Of a stretch of DNA of 64,000 bases, positions 35,654 to 43,782 are shown one piece after another. The translations under genes and the position numbers were made by a program. Position 1 is the stretch's first letter. Each line of letters begins with the position of its first letter. Source of the DNA: Natronosalvus hydrolyticus (GTDB lineage Archaea > Halobacteriota > Halobacteria > Halobacteriales > Natrialbaceae); contig JAOPJZ010000008.1 of NCBI GenBank assembly GCA_025517525.1, positions 62,001 to 126,000 on the forward strand, given 5' to 3'. Below the pieces are notes generated by a model. That model was given only the letters and a program-made list of their open reading frames with translations. It did no database searches and was not told the origin of the DNA.

Positions 35654-36214
35654 TCAATCGGTGAGATAGGTGTTTCGCAGTTGGTTCACGTACTGCCGAT
35701 CCCACTGTTTTGTCTCGATGTAGTACGTCAATGCAGCATCGACATATTGGGGAGTGAAGAGTCCGCGTTCAGCCAGTACGCACAGGATATGCGGGGTCGT
35801 AAACAAGATGTTTCGGTCATCTAGTGCCAAGGAAACAAAGAGATAGTTCGTTGTGTTGAATTCGTCCGTGACGAACATCGCAGCGGAAATCTCGTTTGCA
35901 AGCCAAATTCCGTGTGATTCACCCTGGTCAAGACCAAAGTCAAGCGGATCGTCAATTTCGTCATCGACGTCGTGAGTAGTGAGATGATGCGAAGCGTGGA
36001 AAACCAGATCCGCAGCTGCCGAAAGTAGATCGTCGCTTCCCTGTGCCTCACTTACTTCGCCAAGGACACTCGACGGGACGTGGACGTCGTACCCCGTTAG
36101 CACCGTTTTGAGTGGGTCTTCACCAGTTGGAGCCCGAGAGCGTCCGTCAACCACTGGTGTTGCAAGGTTGAGGAGAACGTTCGTATCGACGACGATGATG
36201 GGCCGTTCGCCCAT
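35654..36214 (-). CDS. PIN-domain protein, VapC-like toxin candidate
   Basis: The PIN fold is suggested by IIVVDTNVLLNLATP (first catalytic Asp at residue 10), VPSSVLGEVSEAQ (Glu), LDQGESHGIWLAN and FVTDEFNT (third Asp). At 186 residues it is longer than classic VapC (about 130), with an extra C-terminal helical part. PIN proteins are Mg-dependent RNases. It starts 2 bp after the RHH-type gene, as expected for a toxin following its antitoxin. The ATG at 36214 is chosen because it sits just before the first strand. Confidence 0.75.
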   Translation of the reverse strand: MGERPIIVVDTNVLLNLATPVVDGRSRAPTGEDPLKTVLTGYDVHVPSSVLGEVSEAQGSDDLLSAAADLVFHASHHLTTHDVDDEIDDPLDFGLDQGESHGIWLANEISAAMFVTDEFNTTNYLFVSLALDDRNILFTTPHILCVLAERGLFTPQYVDAALTYYIETKQWDRQYVNQLRNTYLTD

Positions 36215-36216
36215 CG

Positions 36217-36609
36217 CTATGCGCGTGACTCCGTATCGTCTGCTTCGTCGTGAGGAGTCCACTCGGGAACATCACCGTCGTAAAATTCAGCTGGTGGTGG
36301 AAGTTCGCTCTCAACCTGCGGTTCAGGTGGGTCGCGGTTCAACGAGGCTCGCAAGAGTTTCATCCGCATCGCTTCTTCTGTACCGAGGATTGATTCGACG
36401 GTCTCGAAGTCAATCTCTCCGGAATAGTATGCGTCGCTGATCATCCGCCGGAATCCGCCATCGGTGGCGAGTTCTTCAATTTCGTCTCGAAGCGCCTCGA
36501 TGAGGAGTTGCGTCCGAGAGACATTGAGAAGGTCAGCGACCACGTCCGCTTGGTCTACGAGCGAAATGGGGGCGTTGAAATCGACCCGGGTTTTCTCCTC
36601 TGGCACCAT
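36217..36609 (-). CDS. Ribbon-helix-helix-type protein, antitoxin candidate
   Basis: This protein has 130 residues. Residues about 6-45 (TRVDFNAPISLVDQADVVADLL, VSRTQLLIEALRDEIEEL) fit an RHH/CopG DNA-binding fold. The rest is an acidic, proline-rich tail (EPQVESELPPPAEFYDG) that could wrap a PIN partner. It precedes the PIN gene by 2 bp. It probably represses the pair's promoter in the 36,610-36,680 region. Confidence 0.7.
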   Translation of the reverse strand: MVPEEKTRVDFNAPISLVDQADVVADLLNVSRTQLLIEALRDEIEELATDGGFRRMISDAYYSGEIDFETVESILGTEEAMRMKLLRASLNRDPPEPQVESELPPPAEFYDGDVPEWTPHDEADDTESRA

Positions 36610-36881
36610 AGCTATGTGTAGGATCTACACATGAATAAGACTGATGGTGGAACACCACAGGATTCGATCAGTTCGCATCTGTAGTGATCGTTGTGAACGA
36701 TTCTATGACACGCTGCATTGTTTAGATTAACGGACAGCACGGCCTGCCAGTATATAAATGACTGCTATCAGTCAGTAAACTATAGTGATCCCCCAATATC
36801 AATCTATAATAGAGCGTGTCATAGAAACCTTCGCGCGGACTTTGAAAACGATCAGTACAGGTGATTCACCCATCGGTAAAA

Positions 36882-36998
36882 CTAAAATCGATCCCCCGCA
36901 GTCAGGACACGAATCCCACACTCTCTTGGCTGGGGAACAGTAGCACCCACGGCTCGGAGAACAAAACCACAGCCGTCACACTCGATGTATTCCCCCAT
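36882..36998 (-). pseudogene. Small zinc-ribbon protein, apparently frameshifted
   Basis: From an ATG at 36998 the frame reads MGEYIECDGCGFVLRAVGA (first CxxC) and stops at 36882 after 38 codons. In the +1 frame the following DNA reads WDSCPDCGGSILVLP, a perfect second CxxC half. One base change near 36,925 would join them into a typical haloarchaeal small zinc-ribbon protein. It lies inside cassette B, upstream of nothing else on its strand. It may be a decayed third cargo gene. Confidence 0.4.
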
Positions 36999-37147
36999 CC
37001 GTGATCTGCAATCACTGTCTGAAGTACATCAGTCTTGGCTTCGGCTAATTTGGCAGGAGACAAGGCAGGAACCAATATTCAGTTTGCAAGCACATTGATC
37101 CGCCAGTAACCGGCGTGTGAGGACGTGGACGATATAGAGTGGCCCAT

Positions 37148-37510
37148 CTACGATAGGTCTGCCTCAGTCGGTTCGTACACTTGAATCCATCCATCGCTCC
37201 GGATTTTCACGAGGTAATTGGTATAGTGAAACTCGACCGTGCCGACACCCTGCTGAGACTCATCGGCTACATCTGGCCCAAAGAACGCATCTTCAATCGC
37301 TGGTACGTCTACAGACTCGTACAGTGGTGGCGATTTCACCTCGCTCGGGGAGACGCCTTCACCCTCTGCGATGGCGTAAACGATCGCGGTCGTGAGTTCA
37401 CCTTTCCCATTGGGTTCGTAGTGGCGTTGTGCGACCTGCGACCAGTGTGTGTCGGCTCCGCTGGTTGGGTCGTCGTCACTCATGGTTTCTCCGTTAGTTT
37501 GCTTCGTCAT
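37148..37510 (-). CDS. HalOD1 output-domain protein
   Basis: This protein of about 120 residues has the HalOD1 pattern ELTTAIVYAIAEGEGVSPSE, PLYESVDVPAIEDAFFG and VEFHYTNYLVKIRSDGWIQV. HalOD1 is a haloarchaeal signalling output domain of unknown ligand. The start MTKQTNGE at 37510 overlaps the upstream DUF7344 gene by 17 bp; an ATG at 37483 is also possible. The two cassette-B genes are clearly coupled. Confidence 0.75.
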   Translation of the reverse strand: MTKQTNGETMSDDDPTSGADTHWSQVAQRHYEPNGKGELTTAIVYAIAEGEGVSPSEVKSPPLYESVDVPAIEDAFFGPDVADESQQGVGTVEFHYTNYLVKIRSDGWIQVYEPTEADLS

Positions 37511-37943
37511 CCATATCACTCCGGGAATGCACTTCCTGATCGGCGTCGAGGCTGGTACCTATCCCTTCGAGAGCTGTCATGACCTGTTCGGCGTGTTCGG
37601 CAGCTGTAATCATCTCGGTCGCCTCATCGAACGTAATCACGCCCTCGTCAACCAACTTCGGGACGTGGGCATGATATAGCGAAACGTACACTGCTTCGCG
37701 CTGGCTTTCGGTCACTTCGTGTTCGGGAATGTCGTTCTCCCACGCGGCGATTTTCGTCGCTAAGTCGGTCAGCGACCACATGGTGTCTTCGAGAAGCGTG
37801 TAGGACAGGTACCGGCGTCGGGGGTGACCCAACGCCTGGTACACCGCTTCGATTTCCAAAACCTCGGGCGGCGGCAATTGGTTTTCCGGAGATGCGGACA
37901 CGTCGGACGCGGCTTCTTCATTCGGATCGGATTCACCAGCCAT
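37494..37943 (-). CDS. DUF7344-type winged-helix regulator
   Basis: This protein has 149 residues with an acidic N-terminal linker and then AVYQALGHPRRRYLSYTLLE, SLTDLATKIAAWENDIP, REAVYVSLYHAHVPKLVDEGVI: the haloarchaeal DUF7344 winged helix. These proteins are assumed to be transcription regulators and often pair with HalOD1 proteins, as here. Similar domains occur at 38,711 and 46,333 in this window. Confidence 0.8.
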   Translation of the reverse strand: MAGESDPNEEAASDVSASPENQLPPPEVLEIEAVYQALGHPRRRYLSYTLLEDTMWSLTDLATKIAAWENDIPEHEVTESQREAVYVSLYHAHVPKLVDEGVITFDEATEMITAAEHAEQVMTALEGIGTSLDADQEVHSRSDMDDEAN

Positions 37944-38247
37944 ACGTTAGTGAGACCACGCGGAAGCAAAACAGTTCCCCAAAACTGAATAAAATTAGAA
38001 CTTTCTGTCGGATAAGACCGATTCACGCTCTCATGCGTCCCATTTCCGAACTCCTCGAACAAGTCGTAGTTTCCGACTTTCCCTACTATTGATTGCACTG
38101 AGGGCATGTGCGGACGTGGCGTCTTCGGAGTGACGTAACGACGATCTCCTGCTGGTACATACGCATCTCTACTGATCGTTGTGAACGATTCTATGACACG
38201 TTATATAATAGTCAATCAAATCTGCTTCCCCAATTTCTTCAGAGACA

Positions 38248-38496
38248 CTAATCACTGTCAGTAGACGTATAACCGGGGTACCACCAAACGGTCGTTCGTC
38301 CACCGACCTTCTTTGATTCTAAGATACCACGATCCTCGAATCGGACGAGTCGTTCATAGACACTACGCCGTTGTATGGGAAGGTGGGTAGCGACCTCAGT
38401 AGCTGTTAAAACAGGGTCTGAAGTTTCGCAAAAAATTTTAAGGATTTCGTCATCGGAGACACGTTGGTTTGGTCTCTCTTGGCTCTTCTCGCCCAT
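38248..38496 (-). CDS. Small winged-helix DNA-binding protein
   Basis: This protein of 82 residues is essentially one MarR/ArsR-like winged helix: SDDEILKIFCETSDPVLTAT, EVATHLPIQRRSVYERLVRFEDRG, ILESKKVGGRTTVWWYPG. It lies just outside the right end of cassette B. It is probably a transcriptional regulator; target unknown. The ATG at 38496 is the natural start. Confidence 0.72.
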   Translation of the reverse strand: MGEKSQERPNQRVSDDEILKIFCETSDPVLTATEVATHLPIQRRSVYERLVRFEDRGILESKKVGGRTTVWWYPGYTSTDSD

Positions 38497-38710
38497 TCGT
38501 GCTTATGACGAGAGCAACACATCAAAAGCAGTGCCCTCCATCGTAGGAAATGTATATCTGAATCGTCGCAGAAATAGATAGAAATTACTCAAATATCCCT
38601 CCATCGAAGGAAGTTTATGGCCTATCCAGTCAGCGTACCCTCCCGTCCAATCGACCGCGAAAATTCCGAGAAAAGTGATTGGCCAAGAAAATTAATGATG
38701 GTATTCACGC

Positions 38711-39100
38711 ATGAGCGGGAATAATTGCGGTGACGATTTCCTCTCAATTGTGTACCATTCCCTCCGGGCACCACGTCGTCGATATGTGATTGAGTTGGTG
38801 GCTATGAGTGAAGAGGGCGTTCTCTCTGTTCGGACCCTTGCACGCAAGATAGCTGCGCAAGAACAAGGAGTCTCCACAGATTGCGCAACTGGGGAACCGT
38901 ACCGAAACGTGTACAACGCGCTTTCTCAAACACATCTTTCGACATTGTCGAATGCAGAAATCATCATCTATGAGCCGAAACGCCAGACCGTTACCGCGGG
39001 TCCAAATTTGACGATCGCCAGACTTCTGAGCAATCTCAATGAGACTGCATACCGAACGCTGGAAAAGAAGCAAACAAATGATAGTGATGAGTGTTTATGA
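38711..39100 (+). CDS. DUF7344-type winged-helix regulator
   Basis: This protein of 129 residues shows the family order YHSLRAPRRRYVIELVA, LSVRTLARKIAAQEQGV, PYRNVYNALSQTHLSTLSNAEI. It is the first gene on the plus strand ahead of the Cas4-like / recombinase / TFB operon (87-bp gap) and may regulate it. AT-rich codon use fits the island and not the core. Confidence 0.75.
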   Translation: MSGNNCGDDFLSIVYHSLRAPRRRYVIELVAMSEEGVLSVRTLARKIAAQEQGVSTDCATGEPYRNVYNALSQTHLSTLSNAEIIIYEPKRQTVTAGPNLTIARLLSNLNETAYRTLEKKQTNDSDECL

Positions 39101-39187
39101 GTTCAACCACCTGTTGATGAAATAACTTCTACCCATGATATCAGCCTGCAATGTGCCGAAATCAGTTCGCCCAGGAAGGTGGCTTCA

Positions 39188-40288
39188 ATGGCAGAAGTTG
39201 ATGTCGTTGAACAAATAGAAAATGGTGACATCGCTTCGGTGGTTGATACAATCTCGACAGATCGGTTCCGGGAATGGTTCCATGAGCGTCAATACAGACA
39301 AAACATCGAAGAAGGAAAGGCGTATTTTAACGGACCATCGCCGATCTCCGATCCACAGAGGCACAGTCCAAGCCAACTCCTCCAGTGCCATCGGAAAATC
39401 ACTTATCGCCAGTGCAATGCCCCAGAAGAATCAAGAGATCCGAACGGGATTTTCTGGATTGGCTCACGATTTGAAGAAGAACTAGCGTTACCGTTCTTCA
39501 AAGAGGCAGTCGTTGGCGACGACGAATACGTGACGAACTCGATCTGGGTGGATTTCACTGCCAAAACGCAAGCTGGAGAGCTACAGATCAAGGGCGCAAC
39601 GGATCCAGTCATTGTCGATTCTGACGCGAAACCGCTTCTCTTGACCGAAATCAAAACTAAGGACTCGGTCGAACACGTCCAATCGCCGAATACTCACCAT
39701 CGGGCACAGGCGCACGCGTACATGAGGGGTCTGTCCGAAAAATACGACCGGAATGTGTCGGAAGCTGTCATCCTCTACGGCTCTCGTAAAACCCTTGACG
39801 TCAAAGCGTTTAACGTTGACTTCGACCCCTGGTTTTGGCGTGAATCCGTACTCGGTTGGGCTGAACAGCACTCGATGTATCGATTGAACGAGGAGTTACC
39901 GCCAGCCGATCCAGAGTTTAACTGGGAATGTCAATTTTGCTCATTCAAAGGCCGCTGCGGTCGTGGTGACACCATCTACGAAGACCTCGGAACGAAGGGG
40001 TTCCTACCTCATCACGAGTACCCAAAAGAGAAGGCGAATGCGTATCTGGAAGCTCACGACGATGGCAAACTTACGCCCACTCTCGTTCACCGATATCCTG
40101 AATTAGCGGATGATGCAGAGGTACACGACTGGCGGTGTACTCGGTGCTGTGAGACCTACCCCTACGAGTCGGTTACATGGAACGGTGAGATTTCCGAACC
40201 GCCACAGTGTCCAAGGTGCACTGATAATGGAGAGACGGCTCCTCTTCGGGGGGATTCCATCTGTCCGCAGAGCTCAGGAGGTGTATAA
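39188..40288 (+). CDS. Cas4-like PD-(D/E)XK nuclease with extra zinc ribbon
   Basis: This protein has 366 residues. Cas4-type features are one N-terminal cysteine (LLQCHRKITY, C67), GATDPVIVD (D139), LTEIKTK (E154, K156), AQAHAY (Q174, Y178) and three C-terminal cysteines (CQFC..C: C248, C251, C257) for a 4Fe-4S cluster. An additional C-terminal zinc ribbon (RCTRCC...CPRC) is not part of Cas4. Cas4 proteins are exonucleases; no cas genes or CRISPR array are nearby, so this is a stand-alone, mobile-element type. A GGAAGGTGG site supports the ATG at 39188. It is first of a three-gene operon. Confidence 0.75.
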   Translation: MAEVDVVEQIENGDIASVVDTISTDRFREWFHERQYRQNIEEGKAYFNGPSPISDPQRHSPSQLLQCHRKITYRQCNAPEESRDPNGIFWIGSRFEEELALPFFKEAVVGDDEYVTNSIWVDFTAKTQAGELQIKGATDPVIVDSDAKPLLLTEIKTKDSVEHVQSPNTHHRAQAHAYMRGLSEKYDRNVSEAVILYGSRKTLDVKAFNVDFDPWFWRESVLGWAEQHSMYRLNEELPPADPEFNWECQFCSFKGRCGRGDTIYEDLGTKGFLPHHEYPKEKANAYLEAHDDGKLTPTLVHRYPELADDAEVHDWRCTRCCETYPYESVTWNGEISEPPQCPRCTDNGETAPLRGDSICPQSSGGV

Positions 40289-40291
40289 GAA

Positions 40292-41227
40292 ATGGATGGA
40301 TTGCATATACCCCAACGAGATGGACCGATCGATGTACATAGTGATAGTGACGAAGAACTGGATGCTTGCATCTATGTTAGAACATCATCTCCTTCACAGA
40401 CATCCGGCTACTCGATCAGCGAGCAAATCAACCGGTGCTGGGATCAGTGTGAGGCAGCAGGTTGGTCGGTAAAGTACGTCTTTTCCGATAAAGCAGAATC
40501 GGGGCGGGATATGGACAGAACACAGTTCCAAAAAATGCTGGAGCGAGCGGAAGAGGGACGAATTAACGTCGTTGTGTTCTGGAAGCTCGATCGGTTTTGT
40601 CGTTCGCTGGCAGACTTAGTCAAAATAGAAGAGAAGCTCCGATCATGGGACGTCGCTCTTCATAGTGTTACTGAGTTCATAGATACGACATCACCTGTCG
40701 GACGGTTCAATTTCCGGAATCTCGCATCAGCTGCTGAGCTTGAAAGCGACCTCACCAGTCAGCGAGTTCAAATCGGGATGTACGGACTGGCCAGGGAGAA
40801 CAAGTGGCCAAATGATCATCCACCTCTCGGGTATGACAAGACGAGTACAGGGCGACTAGAGGTGGTTGACGACGAAGCGAATCTCGTCCGATGGATTTTT
40901 CATATCTACCTAGAGGAGCGTTCTATGCCACAAGTAGCTCATCTCCTGAATGAGAAGGGGATAACGACGAAGAACGGAGATCAATGGTGTCGTCAGTCGG
41001 TGAACACCGTTCTCAGCAACGAACTATACATCGGGAATTATGAATTGGCTGATTACTGTGATCAAGTAGAGGAGTATCGGATCTTGCGTGATGAGTTATT
41101 CGAAGAAGTTGTGGAGACGCGTTTCCGGTTCCAAAATTCGGGGAACGAGATGGATCCGAAGCGTAAGAAATCCAAGAGTGAGAGGGTATTGAACCACTTC
41201 AAATGGATGGTTCAGGAGGGTGGATAA
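40292..41227 (+). CDS. Serine recombinase (resolvase/integrase family)
   Basis: This protein has 311 residues. The catalytic N-terminal domain shows CIYVRTSSPSQTSGYSISEQ (nucleophile Ser at about 32) and FWKLDRFCRSLADLV (Arg motif), then SAAELESDLTSQRVQIG. The recombinase domain follows with PPLGYDK...DEANLVRWIFHIYLEERS and QSVNTVLSNELYIGNYELAD. It lacks the zinc ribbon and long coiled coil of large integrases. A strong AGGAGGTG site precedes the ATG; the gap to the nuclease gene is 3 bp. It is probably the integrase or invertase of a mobile element. Confidence 0.85.
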   Translation: MDGLHIPQRDGPIDVHSDSDEELDACIYVRTSSPSQTSGYSISEQINRCWDQCEAAGWSVKYVFSDKAESGRDMDRTQFQKMLERAEEGRINVVVFWKLDRFCRSLADLVKIEEKLRSWDVALHSVTEFIDTTSPVGRFNFRNLASAAELESDLTSQRVQIGMYGLARENKWPNDHPPLGYDKTSTGRLEVVDDEANLVRWIFHIYLEERSMPQVAHLLNEKGITTKNGDQWCRQSVNTVLSNELYIGNYELADYCDQVEEYRILRDELFEEVVETRFRFQNSGNEMDPKRKKSKSERVLNHFKWMVQEGG

Positions 41228-41228
41228 G

Positions 41229-42026
41229 ATGACCGAGAAAACCTGTCCGTTGTGCAGCGGGAAGTTAATGGAGATTGTTTCGGGGTCTGACACCCTCGTC
41301 TGCGATGACTGTGGGATGGTTGATCCAGAGACGAAAACCGATCAGAGTGATGGAGGGGATAAAGGAGATGGATCATACTCCTCCAGTCAGACGGAAGACC
41401 AATCCCTGAAGACAGAGTGGATACGTGACGTCGAAATCAAGGATTCATCTGACGAGAATTTGGTTGAACTCCTAATATTGGTTGACGAAGTAGCTCTGGA
41501 ACTGGGATTTGATGACGAGGAACGGGTTCGTGCTGCTGAATTAGCGACATCAGCGTGGGAAAACCGTCTCCCGCACGGTCGCAGTATGGACACCATCGTC
41601 GGTGCATGTGCCTACATCACGTCACGAGAAAATGAGCGTCCACGGCCTGTAAGTATCATAGCAGAGGTTCTCGGAGAGGACGAAGAATCAGTCAACAAAT
41701 CATATCGAGTTCTGATTACCTCGTTGGAAGTCGAGGTTCCGCTAACCGGTCCAGATACGTACGCGTATTACCTGGGTGAGCAACTCGGAATCCCAAATGA
41801 CGTTACACGCTCGGTTGAGGATGTCCTATCGAAGGATATTGAAATCAGTGGTAATCCAGCCGGAATTGCTGCAGGAGCACTCTACCTCGCAGCGAACGCC
41901 CGTGACCACGACATCACCCTAGTTGAAGCTGGCCAAGCAGCAGGTGTGGCAAAAGAAACTGTCTGGCGAAAAGTCAGCGACCTCCGTGAGTCAGAAGTCG
42001 GTGAAGGTTGCTTGACTCAAGTCTGA
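41229..42026 (+). CDS. tfb: TFB (archaeal TFIIB) paralogue
   Basis: This protein has 265 residues. An N-terminal zinc ribbon (CPLC ... CDDCGMVD) and an acidic linker are followed by two cyclin-like repeats: LILVDEVALELGFDDEERVRAA, GRSMDTIVGACAYITSRE; and EQLGIPNDVTRSVEDVLSKD, GNPAGIAAGALYLAANARDHD with the HTH end TLVEAGQAAGVAKETVWRKV. It would recruit RNA polymerase to promoters. GGAGGG nine bases upstream supports ATG 41229 over the GTG at 41220. It is co-transcribed with a recombinase and nuclease, suggesting an element-borne promoter-selectivity factor. Its 3' end overlaps the next gene's 3' end by 36 bp. Confidence 0.85.
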   Translation: MTEKTCPLCSGKLMEIVSGSDTLVCDDCGMVDPETKTDQSDGGDKGDGSYSSSQTEDQSLKTEWIRDVEIKDSSDENLVELLILVDEVALELGFDDEERVRAAELATSAWENRLPHGRSMDTIVGACAYITSRENERPRPVSIIAEVLGEDEESVNKSYRVLITSLEVEVPLTGPDTYAYYLGEQLGIPNDVTRSVEDVLSKDIEISGNPAGIAAGALYLAANARDHDITLVEAGQAAGVAKETVWRKVSDLRESEVGEGCLTQV

Positions 42027-43694
42027 GTCATCATCGGCATCCTCGTCGTCTTCAGGATCAGTAGGTTCCTGATCATCCGATCCATCATCCACACAGTCAA
42101 AAGCGAGATCTGGCAGCTCGAACGCGCGTCGGTACTTGCCCGGGAGAAGATCGCTTCCGAATGAGTTGTCACAATGCGAGCACGTGTATGAGTACTCCCA
42201 GTCCCCACCTTGGTTCTCTTCGATCTCGAAGGTTTCAGTCTCAGGACAGGAAGGACACCTGAGCGGCAGTGTGTCGTGGAGTTCGTTGAACTCCTCCTGT
42301 GTGAGGAGTGGTCCTTGGTGATTACACTCCTGACAGACGTAGTTCTTCAGTTTGATCCCCCAGCGCTCGATGTCTCCATTCGGTTCGATTTCTCCGCGGC
42401 ATTTTCGGCACCGAGTATCAATTGAGTCGATCAGCGTAAGGACGTATTCCTCCCCGAATCGTCTCGCCGTCCGCTCTATCGGTTCAGGGATAGCCCTGGT
42501 GCCTGACGGAGTTGAGCTATTGTCCTCCAGAAGTTCCTGGGCTCCATTGAAGATCTCTAGATCAATGACCGCAAGCTGTGGTTCATCACTAATGACTTCG
42601 CCTTCTAGCGCAAGTTGACCCATACACAAGCGGCTCTGTAGAATCGTCTTGATCTGTGAGTCGCTCAACGAGTCTTCCTCGGAGTCCTTTATCAGGTCTT
42701 TTTGGGTGTCGCTCAGCAAATCCTCCTCGGCGTCGGTTAACGGATCTTCAAGGTCGTAACGGTCATTGATGATGCGTTTCACCTCTGCTCGATTTTCTTT
42801 TCGAACATACAGCTTGAAGATCTCAGGAATGATTTCTTTTCCTATCTCAGTCAGGTGAACGTACCCCTTATCATCTTTGAGGTATCCGAAGGGAGGCTTC
42901 CCAAAGGGCCACTTTCCCTGAACTAATTTATCTACTTGCCCATCACGCGCATTATCGCGGATTCGTTGGTACCATTCTCTTGAGAAAACTACCTGACGCA
43001 CCAACATTGGGAAGTCGTATAGGTCGTCCCAGTCGAAATAGCCGTGCGTGTCCGCATAGAGCGTAGCCTCGGCTTCCCTCAGGCGTTTTAGGTAGTCGAA
43101 CGTTTCCCACGGGTCCGCGCGGGTGAGGCGATCAAGTTTCGACACTCCGACAACATCAATTTCATTGTCCTCTGCCAGGGTGGCAACCTTGTCAAGGGAT
43201 TCTCTGTTGACTGTGGCTGCTGACTCGGCGACTTCGAATTCCTTTTTGATGGTTCCGTCGCTAGCTTCTACTTCCTTTCTTAAATTTTCTAACTGACGAT
43301 CCGTGCTCTCGCTTTTCATCTGTGGTCCAGTGCTTACTCGTGCGATGAGGCCCCAACGATCACCTTCTACCTCATCACGCCGCATGATTCCGAACAGGAG
43401 AGGAAGCATACCTGCTTTCTCCCCTACAATGAGGTAGACCAGGCCACCAGCGACAACCATCAAAGAGATGATTTGAACATGCCTTTTCGCATATGCACCT
43501 GATGTCTTTGGGATGGACAGATCTGCTATACCTCCATTTTCCATCCTATATTTAAATGCTGCATAGACAGCACTTAGGGGACTGCGGCTGAATCGTTGCC
43601 ATTGATTCGCGTCTTCGTTACGTTCTCTTTTGTGATCTGAACCACTCCTCCAGTGACAGGGGTGGAGTGATCGCACTTTTTTGAGTAGCGTCAT
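41991..43694 (-). CDS. Large serine recombinase with zinc-ribbon tail
   Basis: This protein has 567 residues from the first ATG. Residues about 110-260 are the resolvase domain (WGLIARVSTGPQMKSES, GVSKLDRLTRADPW). A recombinase domain follows (PPFGYLKDDKGYVHLTEIG) with an acidic insert, then three zinc pairs (CRKC/CQEC, CPSC, CSHC). The N-terminus carries an odd hydrophobic stretch (VQIISLMVVAGGLVYLIVG), unusual for a recombinase. The true start may be the ATG at 43544 or near the resolvase domain. It is convergent with the tfb gene. It is probably a second integrase, from the same or another element. Confidence 0.75.
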   Translation of the reverse strand: MTLLKKVRSLHPCHWRSGSDHKRERNEDANQWQRFSRSPLSAVYAAFKYRMENGGIADLSIPKTSGAYAKRHVQIISLMVVAGGLVYLIVGEKAGMLPLLFGIMRRDEVEGDRWGLIARVSTGPQMKSESTDRQLENLRKEVEASDGTIKKEFEVAESAATVNRESLDKVATLAEDNEIDVVGVSKLDRLTRADPWETFDYLKRLREAEATLYADTHGYFDWDDLYDFPMLVRQVVFSREWYQRIRDNARDGQVDKLVQGKWPFGKPPFGYLKDDKGYVHLTEIGKEIIPEIFKLYVRKENRAEVKRIINDRYDLEDPLTDAEEDLLSDTQKDLIKDSEEDSLSDSQIKTILQSRLCMGQLALEGEVISDEPQLAVIDLEIFNGAQELLEDNSSTPSGTRAIPEPIERTARRFGEEYVLTLIDSIDTRCRKCRGEIEPNGDIERWGIKLKNYVCQECNHQGPLLTQEEFNELHDTLPLRCPSCPETETFEIEENQGGDWEYSYTCSHCDNSFGSDLLPGKYRRAFELPDLAFDCVDDGSDDQEPTDPEDDEDADDDSDLSQATFTDF

Positions 43695-43782
43695 GCAGGC
43701 CTTGGTTGGCCTGGGGGGTGTCTAGCCGCCCCCCTCAACCCAAGGTCGAGGGGGAAACTTTATTAGTTCCGAATATGCGGGT

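Larger units (their letters stand above)
35588..36716. mobile_element. TIR-bounded cassette A (non-autonomous), carrying a PIN/RHH pair
   Basis: The left end is AGTGTGTCATAGAAAGCTTC (35588); the right end, read on the minus strand, starts GCAGCGTGTCATAGAATCG (36716). The flanks are ATTGTTAA (35580-35587) and ATTGTTTA (36717-36724), an 8-bp duplication with one change. There is no transposase inside, only two genes. Cassette B (36,813) shares about 40 bp at each end. It looks like a cargo-carrying MITE that must be moved in trans. Confidence 0.65.
36813..38203. mobile_element. TIR-bounded cassette B (non-autonomous), carrying DUF7344 and HalOD1 genes
   Basis: The left end is AGCGTGTCATAGAAACCTTC (36813). 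The right end, on the minus strand, starts TAACGTGTCATAGAATCG (38203). The exact octamer TATAATAG occurs immediately outside both ends (36805-36812 and 38204-38211), which is good evidence for transposition with an 8-bp target duplication. There is no transposase. Length is 1,391 bp. It lies only 88 bp from the end of cassette A and belongs to the same family. Confidence 0.72.

Noticed and set aside
35588..38211. GTGTCATAGAA-type repeats as CRISPR or regulatory repeats
   Set aside because: They occur in inverted pairs with flanking 8-bp duplications, which fits transposon termini.
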